DNA of 64,000 nucleotides, from the NCBI RefSeq assembly GCF_947242115.1, contig NC_074711.1, positions 2,561,501 through 2,625,500 on the forward strand. Reading direction: 5' to 3'. This DNA comes from Biomphalaria glabrata (taxonomy: Eukaryota; Mollusca; Gastropoda; Planorbidae). The number at the start of each line of letters is the position of its first letter. Within the stretch, counting starts at the first letter, position 1. A model generated the notes under the pieces. The model was not told where the DNA came from and did no database searches. It worked only from the letters and a program-made list of their open reading frames with translations. A program made the translations under genes and the position numbers. This document shows, piece by piece, positions 46,301 through 55,556 of this stretch.

Positions 46301-47601
46301 TGAGTTAAGGTATAAAAAACAAAGGACTATGTAGGAAAGCATCATTGATCAATGCAATGTGTTGCAAATTTGTAGATGGCTATTAGAAATTGAATAACTT
46401 GCAAAACTGTTGCGAGTTCTTATTAAATTTTAACATCTTTAAGGAAGTTAAACATAAAGTTACTTAACCATCTGAGTCCTCAGATCTCCAGGCATCATCA
46501 TAAAGTTGGGAATAAAAATCTGGCTCTCCCTGATCATCAGCACTAGTTGCCTTCAAGTTAATAAATGAAATGAAAGCTTATCATAAATAAAACAAAGGCA
46601 TAGTAATTAGTTTGATACTAATTAGAATCTAGTTGTCATGCTGGTAGGGTTTGAGGTTGTATAGTAAAAGTAGTCCTAGTTCAAGTGATTCACACAATGA
46701 TGTGAGTCCATATGAATGGAATTCAAAGATAAGATTAAAAATGGAAATTTGATTATTCTTAGTTAAACAGATTCTATTCAAATAACGAGCATTCATAAAA
46801 AATTATTTAAATATAATAATACAATGTACAGTAACGTGGAATCAATAAATCCACACTGAGAATACTTAAATAGAATTTACAACTGACTGCCTCGTTCTTT
46901 CCATCATGTCCTTTTATATCTTTCCTCTTTTCAGAGCTATAAAGACAATGGGTAGCTAAGGAAAGCTGGTATCTTATTTAATTCCAATGGAGTTATATGA
47001 GCTTTTTTTTTCTTAAAACAAAAATGGATTTCCAGATGATAATGTCACAGACCTACTGTTGTTATTAACACATGTAGGTCCTAGTTCATGACACTAGTAA
47101 ATGTGTTTATCATTTTGAGCCATTAAATCTGAAAGCAGCTAAAACAAAATAAAACTATGTTATGCAATTCAAAGAGTCAGTTATCATGTGAATATACAGC
47201 AATTAGTCTTGAGAGTAAAATGTTTCAGCTTAGGATTTAGGACACTGATATTTCCTGTCTATGGCTCTACAGTTGTGCAACACAGAATCTCTTGCTAGAC
47301 AATGCACTAGGGTTACTATGTAGAGTAAAGGAAAGATTTGCTACCATCAACTATCCATTATCAAATTGAAAGTGGTTAGAGCTAAAGAGAGAGATAGAGA
47401 TCAAGAGAGATGTGGAGAGAAAGAGAAATAGAGAGAGATAGAGATAAAGAGAGGGATAGAGATAAAGAGAGAGACAGATAAAAAGAACAGCCAAAGCAAT
47501 TAGGCACACACAGTATAATCCAAATTTAAAAAAAAATATATAATATAAATAAGCAACTTGTTGTAGTCAAAACTTACTTTATTGATATGAGACTTTTCCA
47601 T
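29223..47601 (-). CDS. ALMS-motif protein, ALMS1-like centrosome/basal-body protein, complete model
   Basis: The 17 exons on - are 47601-47578, 46550-46469, 45046-43417, 43318-43238, 43141-43098, 42370-42262, 40931-40843, 39298-39144, 38546-37543, 36625-35440, 34941-34524, 33915-33671, 32492-32346, 31619-31442, 31070-31007, 29538-29439 and 29273-29223. They sum to 5,607 nt and 1,868 aa, in phase at all 16 junctions. The first exon is MEKSHINK. Most of the protein is low-complexity, Ser-rich and charged, with coiled-coil-like stretches in exon 10 ('EEYRIQRLERSEMEMEKKRK'). The last five exons carry the ALMS motif: 'FISKCRERQKRIALA', 'LRLEREALFGEQDR', 'QPKRRVLTKQEMKELTSK', 'KKLPEVLEKQ', 'NRLRLKLFNR'. 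These parallel the human ALMS1 C-terminus ('FISRSGERIKRLKL', 'KPISKKEMIQRSK', 'LPEVQKKREE', 'YRLRAQLYKKR'). ALMS1 acts at centrioles and the ciliary base. CEP295 also has this motif but its N-terminal repeats are absent. The final exon frame is the least certain part. Confidence 0.82.
29827..30115 (-). mobile_element. SINE A copy
   Basis: It is reversed: the 3' end 'aaagtaaaaagtaaagta', then body blocks, then 'accactcagccaccaagatc' (head). The flanks GTTGCTTTA and GTTGCTATA may be the target duplication. It lies in an ALMS-like intron. Confidence 0.8.
30166..30419 (-). mobile_element. SINE A copy, adjacent to the previous one
   Basis: It is about 254 bp and reversed, with 'gtaaagttcccctttcaggc' at the tail and 'accactcagccaccac' at the head. 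It is flanked by CCTCATGGATAG and CCTCATGGACAG, a 12-bp duplication with one change. Confidence 0.85.
31197..31450. repeat. 58-bp tandem array carrying a splice donor
   Basis: 'cctaccactgtaag' (or 'cctaccaatgtaag') starts at 31205, 31263, 31321, 31379 and 31437, exactly 58 bases apart. The 31437 copy contains the exon 14 donor of the ALMS-like gene (on -, ...CTTACAGTG|GTAGGTT). The other four copies lie in intron 14 and keep the same donor. Confidence 0.93.
31901..32160 (+). mobile_element. SINE A, full-length copy with target-site duplication
   Basis: The tRNA-like head runs 'ggtggctgagtggttaagtg' (A box) to 'agttcaaatc' (B box), spaced as in Leu/Ser-type tRNAs. A non-tRNA body follows ('gagtccacccaactctaatg', 'gccacatgacatgctg') and it ends 'gaaaggggaactttactt'. 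A perfect 10-bp duplication ACAGCCTAAT flanks it (31891-31900, 32161-32170). It lies in an intron of the ALMS-like gene. Confidence 0.9.
32577..32765 (+). mobile_element. RTE-like LINE fragment
   Basis: 'QALDWNPQGKGKAWKLKQTM' parallels '[20 protein letters not shown]' in the fragment at 8420. It lies in an ALMS-like intron. Confidence 0.5.
34018..34262 (+). mobile_element. 5'-truncated LINE with (GTAA)n tail
   Basis: An open frame reads 'RKRQKERPRKTWRHAFLEDL', then 'ARWEEASDIARSLWRQLAAQ' and 'VGWRRRI', then a stop and gtaagtaagtaa. This is a LINE ORF2 C-terminus. The end of the same family lies at 2992-3147. It is in intron 11 of the ALMS-like gene. Confidence 0.75.
34288..34324. repeat. (AAT)n microsatellite
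   Basis: It has about 11-12 units of AAT in the same intron. A second run (34481-34500) sits 24 bases from the exon 11 donor. Confidence 0.85.
34998..35345 (-). mobile_element. AAT-tailed LINE 3' end split by an unknown insertion
   Basis: 'ataataatctctattatcca' and 'cttacaattagtacatga' (34998-35056), then 'atacattcacaccagattca' (35280 on), follow the same order as 17236-17405. Between them about 180 bases are foreign (35057-35240), with AT-rich ends. Confidence 0.6.
35057..35240. mobile_element. Unclassified insertion inside a LINE 3' end
   Basis: It is GC-richer than its host ('caagcggggcaccacgatg', 'gccgctcgtcggttcg'), with 'tctatata' and 'atatata' near its ends. I recognise no family. 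Confidence 0.4.
36795..36950 (-). mobile_element. SINE C copy, decayed
   Basis: It has 'gcgtcttcagaattcag', then 'ctagcccaagccttctgca', then 'tgacatgaccaggcagcaat'. It lies in an ALMS-like intron. Confidence 0.5.
37016..37185 (-). mobile_element. SINE C copy
   Basis: It has 'ttccttcagaattgaagatt', then 'cctagcccaaagctccagca', then 'gggcagggttcaaacctgag' (B box) and the head end 'gcataccacataaccaggca'. It is the best-preserved SINE C here. Confidence 0.75.
38705..38965 (-). mobile_element. SINE A copy, decayed
   Basis: It has 'tctcatttcagaccttgc', then 'gttaacaagagaagacacca', then 'cactttaccacccagcatta'. It is reversed, in an ALMS-like intron. Confidence 0.65.
39403..39745. mobile_element. 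Possible solo LTR fossil
   Basis: This is a GC-richer single-copy block that starts near TGTCAGG and contains a poly(A)-like 'attaaagtatta'. I found no clear ends or target duplication and no internal genes, so an LTR-kin solo remnant is only a guess. Confidence 0.2.
39801..40031 (+). mobile_element. SINE B, best copy
   Basis: The tRNA-like head 'cgtggtcgagaggctaagtg' (A box) leads to 'gaggttcgacacccgac' (B box, GGTTCGACACC). The body is 'aaccaactcctagatacccc'. The tail is 'gcatgctataagcatgaaag' and 'agcgctatataaaagc', followed by (ATA)n. Tails of the GCGCTATATAAA kind are known from several animal SINE families. It lies in an ALMS-like intron. Confidence 0.85.
41120..41600. repeat. Two diverged copies of an unknown repeat
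   Basis: 'cacattatttctcccacacc' with 'cggatcaagttgaaactttg' recurs as 'cacattattttttccacgct' with 'tagatcaagttgaatta', about 235 bases on. Each copy is followed by a TTAACCAAT-rich part. Confidence 0.5.
41963..42165 (-). mobile_element. SINE B copy, decayed
   Basis: Reversed: 'aaggcttatagcatactcgg', then 'ttgtggaccaaaaggggggg', then 'ttgggattcaaacttgagcc' (B box). It lies in an ALMS-like intron. Confidence 0.65.
42395..42530. repeat. Tandem repeat, about 50-bp unit, three copies
   Basis: 'ttttgttccattatagtatc' followed by 'tacagatttgaag' is repeated three times, just upstream (on +) of ALMS-like exon 6. Confidence 0.8.
45150..45420 (-). mobile_element. SINE A copy
   Basis: It has 'ttccccctttcagaccttgc', then 'gatgatgtaaaggtaatctg', then 'gagatttgaacctgagatcc' (B box). 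It lies in an ALMS-like intron. Confidence 0.75.
45600..45800 (+). mobile_element. LINE C-terminal remnant with Cys/His knuckle
   Basis: One frame gives 'YICPACDRRCVSKIGLFSHT' and then 'RSCKG', the C-x2-C-x3-C-x-S-x-IGL-x-SH-x3-C pattern found after mollusc RTE/CR1 reverse transcriptases. Confidence 0.6.
46104..46302. mobile_element. hAT-like MITE, family GGTTCTCAACC
   Basis: The ends are CAGGGGTTCTCAACC and GGTTGAGAACTGCTG, flanked by a perfect AGTTAAGG duplication (46096-46103, 46303-46310). It lies between exons 2 and 3 of the ALMS-like gene. Confidence 0.9.
47380..47490. repeat. Purine-rich (GAGATA)n-like tract
   Basis: Irregular 'gagagagatagagataaaga' words lie in ALMS-like intron 1. 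Confidence 0.7.
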
Positions 47602-47692
47602 ATTGTCAATTAAAGATAATTAGACCATAGCCTGTCAATGCTTCTTTAATTAGTTTAATGATGCACTAAAATCAAAAGAAAACAAAAAAGTT

Positions 47693-48110
47693 ATTATCTT
47701 ATCTTATATAATACAGACGTTACTTCAAAAAAGAAGATGATTACATCCTATGCGTCATGCATTTAGTCATGCATATTAATGAATGACTTAAATTCTACCA
47801 AGTCACTGGCTTTCCTGGCTAGCTCAGGCAACCCATTCCATGCTCTAATAGCACTAGGGAAGAAGGAATATTTGTACAAATTTGTCCTAGCACATGGGAT
47901 GAGGAATGTGCCTTTATCTTTGTGTCTTTCAGAGTATTTTATTAAATTTTGTTTTTGTATTTGAAGATTATGGTTCAGTGTTTTATGTATAATTGCTACT
48001 TTACTTTTGTGTCTTCTGTCCTGAAGGCTTTCTAAATTTAGTGATTTTACTAAAGGTGTTACTCTAGTCAAATGTGAATATTCAAATAGTCAAAAGTTCT
48101 TTTAGACGTA
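47693..48110 (-). mobile_element. LINE C-terminus with (GATAA)n tail
   Basis: An open frame on - reads 'RRHKSKVAIIHKTLNH', then 'NLYKYSFFPSAIRAWNGLPE'. The latter is the classic C-terminal signature of Jockey/CR1-group LINEs ('SFFPRTIRDWNSLP'). The 3' end runs to 'gaagtaacgtctgtattata' and then GATAA units. It is 5'-truncated. Confidence 0.75.
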
Positions 48111-48654
48111 CAAGATTTCTAGTCAAAGTTCAACCAAGTATAAAAAAAAGTCAGGCTAGCAATTATGCCTTTTTTTTTTTTAAATGAATGCAAAATTTCT
48201 TTTACATTTCATAGAAACATGATGTAATATCACATTTTTAGGGGCAGAATTTGTCTCCATATAGGTGCCCCCCCCCACCCCCCAGCATTTTTTTGACCTT
48301 GTTCTAGTGTGCTTATTAAAGCTGGCATTGTCAGTGCTTTAAAATATTTTTTTTCTCGTTTATAGACTATATAGATGTTTTTAATTTTTTAAAAAACTTT
48401 ATCTACAATACTTCCCCTTTGCTAAACATCTGGAATTTCTTTCTTTCAACGTGTTTTTACTGAGAAAGATGTTTTTAAAGGGTGGGGGATTACAAAAAGA
48501 TTCTAATTTATTTAGCCTGATGTTCCAGATGGTAATAATATAGAATTTTATAATGAGCTCATGACAATCATTTTATGGGTTTTAAATGTGTTATATGAAA
48601 AGTTTTGTGAAAATGTGAATAAATATATATGTTTTTTTACTTTGCCAAAGTCTT

Positions 48655-49320
48655 TGGATCATACTAGATCTAGAATCTAGATCTATCTAGTAGATCTAGA
48701 TTCTAGAAATCTAGATCTAGAGTCTATATTATAATTATATATTTAGCTTTAGTGTAGAGCTATTGACTTGTGTCCACAGTAAATCACTTTTCATTTTCTG
48801 ATCTATATAAATATAGGTATAGATGTCTATACTCTATACTATAGTAGAATATAGAAGAATTATAGATCTAGATTTGGTTTGTAAATTAAATTGTAATAGA
48901 TCTAATAAATATTAAATAAATAATATTTAATTATTTTAATAATTATGATTTAAATATAATAATAGATCTACTTCTACTAATCTTAGATCTAGATGATAGA
49001 TCTAGTCTCTAATATTAATAGACACTAAGACTAATACTAGATATATATTATTGTATTATTATAATACTCACTGATAAGTCATAAGTCATGATAATTTAAA
49101 TAAAACATAACTTGTTTGAACTTGTTACTTGATCAAGACAGTTTCAAGTTTGATCAGTTTGAGTTTGTTGGAGTCAGAATTCATTCAGATTAACTTCAAC
49201 TGATCAAATGTTTTAATTAATTAATCTAGATTTAGATTAGATCTACTACAAGGTTACCTTTGGTAGATATAGATCTATATGATTTCTAGATCTAGTTTCT
49301 GCATAATTCCTCTCTCACCC
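48655..49320. repeat. TCTAGATC-rich low-complexity tract
   Basis: It has dense 'tctagatcta' words with AT-rich spacers. Similar tracts lie at 53235-53520 and 54390-54440. Confidence 0.75.
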
Positions 49321-49714
49321 TAGAATATCTAGACTGGACACTGGACTACAAATTCAAAATAAACAAACATTTTTTTCTATAAATAGAGTAGAACCGGAAA
49401 CGTCTTTTGTACTTTTCATATTTCATTGAATCGGTTAAAAAATATCGAATTTTAATAAAATAATTTAAAAACTAGAATATGCCCTAATGGTGGGCTATTG
49501 GAATGCCTAGGATGTAAGCCTAATAAATCTTAGTCTAAACTAAAGTTAAAGCATATTGAAAGTAAAACTCATTGTCCAATCCACATATCTATTCCTCACG
49601 CTCTGTTGGTGGTAGACTATAGGAAAATAAAGAATCAAACTGCTTTACAATGTTTGATCGTCTTTATGGTACATGACCAGTAAAAACATTTTTTTTTTTA
49701 CTATTCATCCTTCA

Positions 49715-49930
49715 CCTTCATATATTGCTTAGTCTGCTTAACCGTTGGGGCATCACACGTGATATGTCGACCTCCTTTTTCCTTGAATGATAGGCCCCCG
49801 TCCATTCTTTAATGTTATCTTCCAATCGCTTTCTCGGTCTGCCTCTTCTTCCTTTACCTGTTAATGTTCATTGTTCTTTGAGAGCCCCCGAGGACCTTGT
49901 GATAAGACCAAACAGTTTAAACTTGCGATT
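49715..49930 (-). mobile_element. LINE C-terminal remnant
   Basis: On - one frame reads 'GKGRRGRPRKRLEDNIKEWT', then 'SRKKEVDISRVMPQR', typical of RTE/CR1 C-termini (GRPRKRWEDNIKEWTG). Confidence 0.6.
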
Positions 49931-50039
49931 TTTAAAAAGTGGTCAGCATAAGGTCATCGTGGGGGTCCAATACCCACTGTGATCCTGTAACGAGTGTAAC
50001 GTCAATCTCCTCATTTGTAATGCGGTATTTGTAGGTTAT

Positions 50040-50590
50040 ACTTAGTAATTCTATTCTATTCAGTTAGTTAGCGTCCGAGATTCGCAAGAATATACAAGAA
50101 TGTGGACATGACCAAGAAGCACGTCAGTCTGATTTTAATGCCGAGAGCTACGATTTTGCCTTTCCAGAGACAAAACATCAGCGTAACTACTGTACTATAA
50201 AAGTATAGATAAAAATTCACACACGAGACACATACACACTCACAACCAGCGCTTTATGAATTTGACTTCAATGTATTCCTCGATGACGACAGCTGATCTT
50301 GTAACACTCAGACCGAAAGTGGGATAAACGAGTTTTTAAATCTTTCTGTTTTAGTCCTATTCTAATATACATGCCTAACGGCTGTCTGGAAACGCTTCAA
50401 AGACCAGCTTAGGCGTCAACTTTCCTTGGCTGACATAGAAGAGAGCACCTGGCTGCAGGCGGCCTCAGAACGAGACAGCTGGTTACGGGATACACATTTG
50501 AGACCAAAAGAAAATCCGCTACCGAGGACAAACGCAGACGGCGAAAAGAAAATATAATCGACCACCTGCGGACAATGTTGATATAAGCCA
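50040..50590 (+). mobile_element. LINE C-terminal remnant
   Basis: The frame 'FKDQLRRQLSLADIEESTWL', then 'AASERDSWLRDT', is the usual end of an RTE-type ORF. The upstream part is too decayed to place. Confidence 0.55.
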
Positions 50591-50926
50591 TAGACTTAGA
50601 TCTTATATATTATACTATAAGTCTATGTTATAAGCTTTCTAAAAAAAAACAACTGCAGACTCTAGATCAGTGGTTCCCAAACTTTTTTATCTCGTAGACC
50701 CCTTGCCATGTTTTCTGCTTTTCGGTAGACCCCCTGCCAGTGGCGTAGCAAGGTACCCGTGGGTCCGGGTTAAAGAACATCTTGGTGGGCTCGGGTTCAA
50801 GAACATCTTGGTGGGTCCCCCTCCAGCCAATAAGGCAAATTTAGTGTGTGACAAAAATGAGTAATTTAAATACAAAGACATTCTAATGTAAAGATCGTAC
50901 CTTTTTTTAAAAAAAATAAGTTATTT

Positions 50927-51124
50927 GAATGGATGGTTTTGAGGTCATACGATGAGAATGTATGGGCATTGGCATCATATTGGTTTCAAAATCAACCACC
51001 GCAAGAAAACAAAGAAACAAACTTCGAATGGATGGTTTTGAGGTCATACGATGAGAATGTATGGGCATTGGCATCGTACTGGTTTCAAAATCAACCACCG
51101 CTGGAATCCGCTATCGGAATAATT
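50927..51124. repeat. Two 99-bp direct repeats
   Basis: 'gaatggatggttttgaggtc' starts at 50927 and 51026, with near-identical sequence between. They lie inside the hAT element. Confidence 0.85.
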
Positions 51125-51454
51125 TAATTAGGCACTCGCTGAACCTCCAAGAAAACATTTAACATGTATATTTCATTTAGTATGGTGATTCAACCCAGGA
51201 CTTGTGTGACAGGCGCGAGCTTAATGGGAGATGGCATAAACACGGCTTGGTGTTGGACCGAATTGATGTTGGAAATCAAGTGCCAGTGCTTCTTGTGACT
51301 GAATTAGAGACAGTATTATAAGTGCACATTCTTAAAAGCACGGGATAAAACGATATTATTAATTAATATCTATTCGTTTTAAGACACATTAGGAAGTAAT
51401 ATGTAAGCGTGTAGTTTAAATATTGGACTATTAGTGTTAAGTTAAATTTTAATT

Positions 51455-51750
51455 TAGGTGATGGCCAGATGTATACGACGTAACCACTGCTTGCTACACA
51501 AGTAAATATCACACCAGTACTGCGAGAACTATAGGACGTAACCACTGCTTGCTACACAAGTAAATATCACACCAGTACTGCGAGAACTATAGGACGTAAC
51601 CACTGCCTTCTACACAAGTAAATATCACTCCAGTACTGCGAGGACTATAGGACGTAACCACTGCCTGCTACACAAGCAAATATCACACCAGTACTGCTAG
51701 GACTATAGGACATAACCACTGCCTGCTACACAAGTAAATATCACACTAGT
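51455..51750. repeat. Tandem repeat, about 58-bp unit, five copies
   Basis: 'gtaaccactgcttgctacac' followed by 'aagtaaatatcacaccagta' and 'ctgcgagaactatagg' is repeated inside the hAT element. Confidence 0.88.
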
Positions 51751-52199
51751 GCTCCGGGTTTAAGAACATCTTGATGGGCTCCTCTCCAGCCAATAAGACA
51801 AATTTAGTGTGTGACAAAAAATGAGTAAACTAAATGTAAAGACATTCCAATGTAAAGATCGTACCTTTTTCTTAAAAAAAGTAATTATGTCATAACGTTT
51901 GATTCAGTTAGGACTGCATATAAGTAATAGTGTCTTAACAGAGTTAAACTACTCAAAAGTGTTTTTACTGGAATCACCAAAACACACTGGAAATGTTGTC
52001 TTTTTTGCACGTCTATTATCCGTTGCTATGGATATTATGTTTTATGTAGGAATTTGTTGTTCTATGATGTAATCATCAAACATTAAAAATTAATTAATCA
52101 ATTAATTAATTTGCCTTATGTATCATTGTAAACGTTTTCGCAAAGCGCAGTTTCTCGTGTATTTCTTGATCTTTCACTTGTGGCTCAAATATTGGATAT

Positions 52200-52400
52200 A
52201 CAGAACTGTTTTCACTAACAGGAGAAGGGGCGAAGGTGAGTTACTGGCAACTAAGCCAGTAACTTTGAGCAGGAAGGGCTCATTAGCCTTGACTTGCTGC
52301 CCACCTAGCAGAAGGAAAACTGAATTCAAACCTCTGCTGCGTGCAACTTTACCCAAACACTGGAAACATTTCTTGGGTCAACCCTGTTAAAAATAAGGAG
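52200..52400 (-). repeat. Repeat D copy
   Basis: It is the reverse complement of the family at 1330-1560 and carries 'ctgaattcaaacctctgc' (B-box complement). Confidence 0.45.
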
Positions 52401-53234
52401 CCGGCGACCCTTAAGCATTTTGAAGCACACAGCACTACATTCTGTCAGAGCCTGTGACACCGCTGATCCAAAACACTGAATGTATGTCGTTTACAAAGAA
52501 TTACAAAAGAAGCCTTTAATTTTATAACTCATACCACCAATGTGCCATTGATTTGTATTGTTGCTTAAAGAAATTGTTTTAATATCAGATGTAGGTTTGT
52601 GTAAAACAGTTTTTACAACTACAACGGCTGATAAAATCAATGTGTTTTCCGGTTTTTGCTATAAGTAAAGAGATATTGTAAGTCGCCTACAAACCATCAT
52701 CTTCTCTATATGATGTCGAAGAGGGATTTTGTGGGTCTATTCTGAACTTTATCTTTGAGTTTTTGAAAGTTTTTCAAACCTTTATCTATTTTGTCAGGGT
52801 GGCATCGTCTCAAACGATCCTCCAGCGTAATTGGTTTCATATCGTCATAAAACCGCTTATTTGACAAGGAAAGAATGAATCCCAATTTTAAACAATCAAC
52901 GCTGTACAGTCTTTCTTTTTGTTAAACATTAGTTACATGTAGACAAAATTAAGCTAGTGAAATAAGTATTGAAATTAAATGCTATAATTTTTAGTTTGAA
53001 TAGCATGATACATATTTAAAGGATTAACTAAGGTACAAATCATAGAATAGTTTAGTAAATAATTACATTAGCGGGATGTGAAAATTAAAGTCGCAACATG
53101 ATTAAATGAAATTTATTATCGTAGACCCCCGTAGACATCTCATAGACCCCCAATTTATTTTTTCACTTTCGTAGACCCCTTGGAAGTCTTCGTAGACCCC
53201 TGGGGGTCTATATAGACCACTTTGGGAATCACTG

Positions 53235-53520
53235 CTCTAGATCTTGAATTCTAGATCTATATAAATGTGGGTATTTTTGAAACGCGTAATCTAGATATAA
53301 TAAAGAAACAGAAATGAGCGGAACCAATATGGCTGCGTCCTTATGTCATCATATGTTCAACAAGACTTGATTAGAAATACTAGAATCTAGATTTAGAAAA
53401 TAATTTAGATTCTGATAGCAGATAGACTGTCTAGATCTAGTCTAGTCAGGGTCTAGATCTTAAGTCTAAATCTTAGACCTATCTAGACAGGTAGATCTAT
53501 ACTATATTTAGAGCTAGAGT
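53235..53520. repeat. TCTAGATC-rich low-complexity tract
   Basis: Dense 'ctagatctag' words directly abut the hAT element, whose target duplication is itself a CTCTAGAT word. Confidence 0.7.
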
Positions 53521-55115
53521 AATTTATAATTTTATTTATTCTGGACATGTCCGATGTCGTGTCAGAGTAGTCAGTAGAGTAAGAGTAGTGACTAGTGTGT
53601 TTTAATTTAGTGTTGTGAGAGAGAGACACAGCCTCCTGTTTAGTAACACTAACAGTTTTCTCTACTCAACTCTACTGGCTGTTAACTTAGTGTTATTATA
53701 TGAAATGATGAATCTGTACAACTACAACTGAACTCTCGCTGTTTTTCAAACTCAAAGTAGTCAAAGTTTTTGTGTTTATAAATTACGACTTTATTTTTAT
53801 ATTTAATATGAATTATGATGTGTGTGTTCGTTTTCCAATGATTCTGACCCAATTTCCTTCCATTTACTATCATTTAGCTGTCTTTTTATGTAAGAAAAAA
53901 GAATTTCAAATTTGTAAGTCATGTTTTTTCCTTGTTACCTGGATGACTTTACCGTTAGTGGCGTTAGGCTTACTACCTCTTCCTAGTCCTCGACATACGG
54001 CTACGGCCTCGGGTTAAGACTTTACTAGATCTATTCTATATTTTTTGGTTGGCTAAGTCTATTCTAACTAATGAGCCTGCAAACATGGTGATTGTGTATT
54101 CTTCTGTTTTTGGAGCTTATTTATTTGATTCATAAGCCAAGTTGTTTGATTCCATACAAAAAAAACAACTAATAGGGACAATATAGGGTGTTAATTAAAT
54201 TACGATTTTCTTACCAAAATTCCAAACAACCAGTTTTGGACATCAATATTTATGATCTTATATATAGATCTATATATATTATATAATATAATTTAATATA
54301 TAATATTATATTTGTTTTTTTGTTGTAGTTGTATTATAAATTATAGAGAATAAAAGTGGGCTTGATACATTGAATGAAGTTAAATGCCTAGATCTAGACC
54401 CACTAGTGGCTCTAGATAGATCTACTGATCTAGATTTATATAGAGAGAATATAGAGGATTAAGCTATTTAAAAGCAAGAATGGCCATCCTAGCCTGTACT
54501 AAACTATACTACAAGAGATCATCTGTATTAGAAATTTATTTAATGAATAAACAAAAAAAACACAAACGTTTAACACACATCTAATCATTCAAACATAAAA
54601 TAAGTCTAGAAGTCACTATCCCAGACAAATGGCCTCTTTGACCTTAAATATAATAACAGATATAGGTTAGGGGTACAAAGATAAGTAGCTAGCAGCTAGA
54701 GTCTTGTACAAGTAGTAAGTAGATAAATATTAAGCTAGGATAGGGACTAGATCTAGATTCTAGACTAGACTTGGCTTTTTAAAGACAAGTTAATCATACT
54801 TATATTGACTAGATCTAGAGAGTAAAAGAGATCTTTCTAATGACAACCCTTTCTTCATTCTCCCCCCACTGTACCTTGAAGGATGACTTTTGACAGTGAG
54901 TCATTTCCTACAATATGACCTGCCTCTCTTGATAGGCAAAAGAACTGATTCACTTACTTTCTTCACAACTAAAGTAACTTATGAAGCACATGAATACAAG
55001 ATAAACATTATGTTCCAACATTATGGTCTAGGAAATGAAGCTTTTCTGGTCCAGTACATCAGTGGATCTAGGATTTTATAATAAATACACAGTGAATCAA
55101 TAAATCGTTTAGAAT

Positions 55116-55317
55116 CAGTGTTTCCCAAACTGGGTTTCGTGGAACCCTTGCGTTCCGCGAGGCCTCTTTAGGTGTTCCACAAACTACTGGAATTATGAAC
55201 TAGTAGGTCACTGCAGGAATTAATCTCTCTTAAAAAAAAAATAAGCTTAGAAGTGCTCTCCTTAATACTCAGAATGTGTGAAGTGTTTAGTTAAGGAATA
55301 AGTTTTGGAATAACTGG
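55116..55317. mobile_element. hAT-like MITE, family GTTTCCCAAAC
   Basis: The left end is CAGTGTTTCCCAAACTGG, and the decayed right end is 'ttttggaataactgg'. TTTAGAAT flanks both sides (55108-55115, 55318-55325). It is related to 19035-19233. Confidence 0.8.
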
Positions 55318-55556
55318 TTTAGAATAGTAAGTCTCCCACAATTATTCTTTTTTTTTTTTAACTCTGAGGTTCCTCAATGAAATCTTTTATTTTTAATATG
55401 CATTATGATATCATTCATAAGATCATTAGCACTTCTTCCATGCAGGCATAACTATTTGATTGATAGAAAACTAATGCATTTTATCACTACATTTTATGCT
55501 CCTTTTGCTCATTAAAAAATATCTTCATATTACTAAACTTGCATGTGCAGTCTGAG

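Larger units (their letters stand above)
50668..53234. mobile_element. 2.57-kb nonautonomous hAT element, composite
   Basis: The ends are CAGTGGTTCCCAAAC and 'ctttgggaatcactg', with a perfect 8-bp duplication CTCTAGAT (50660-50667, 53235-53242). 'gtagacccc' words recur near both ends. No transposase frame is visible. Inside are a CAGTGGCGTAGC MITE end (50736), a direct repeat of 50780-50910 at 51754-51880, two 99-bp repeats, five 58-bp repeats and a copy of repeat D. Confidence 0.85.
47602..55556. other. Divergent intergenic region between ALMS-like and SUPV3L1
   Basis: The two genes are head to head, 7.9 kb apart. The gap holds LINE fragments, TCTAGATC tracts, a 2.6-kb hAT element and a MITE, all listed separately. 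I found no gene and no fixed promoter. The acceptor-like 'cttgcatgtgcag' just before 55551 suggests an unseen noncoding SUPV3L1 exon. Confidence 0.5.

Noticed and set aside
55539-55556. Extended SUPV3L1 N-terminus from an upstream start
   Set aside because: The codon at 55539 is TTG, and an acceptor-like AG lies just before the true ATG at 55557.
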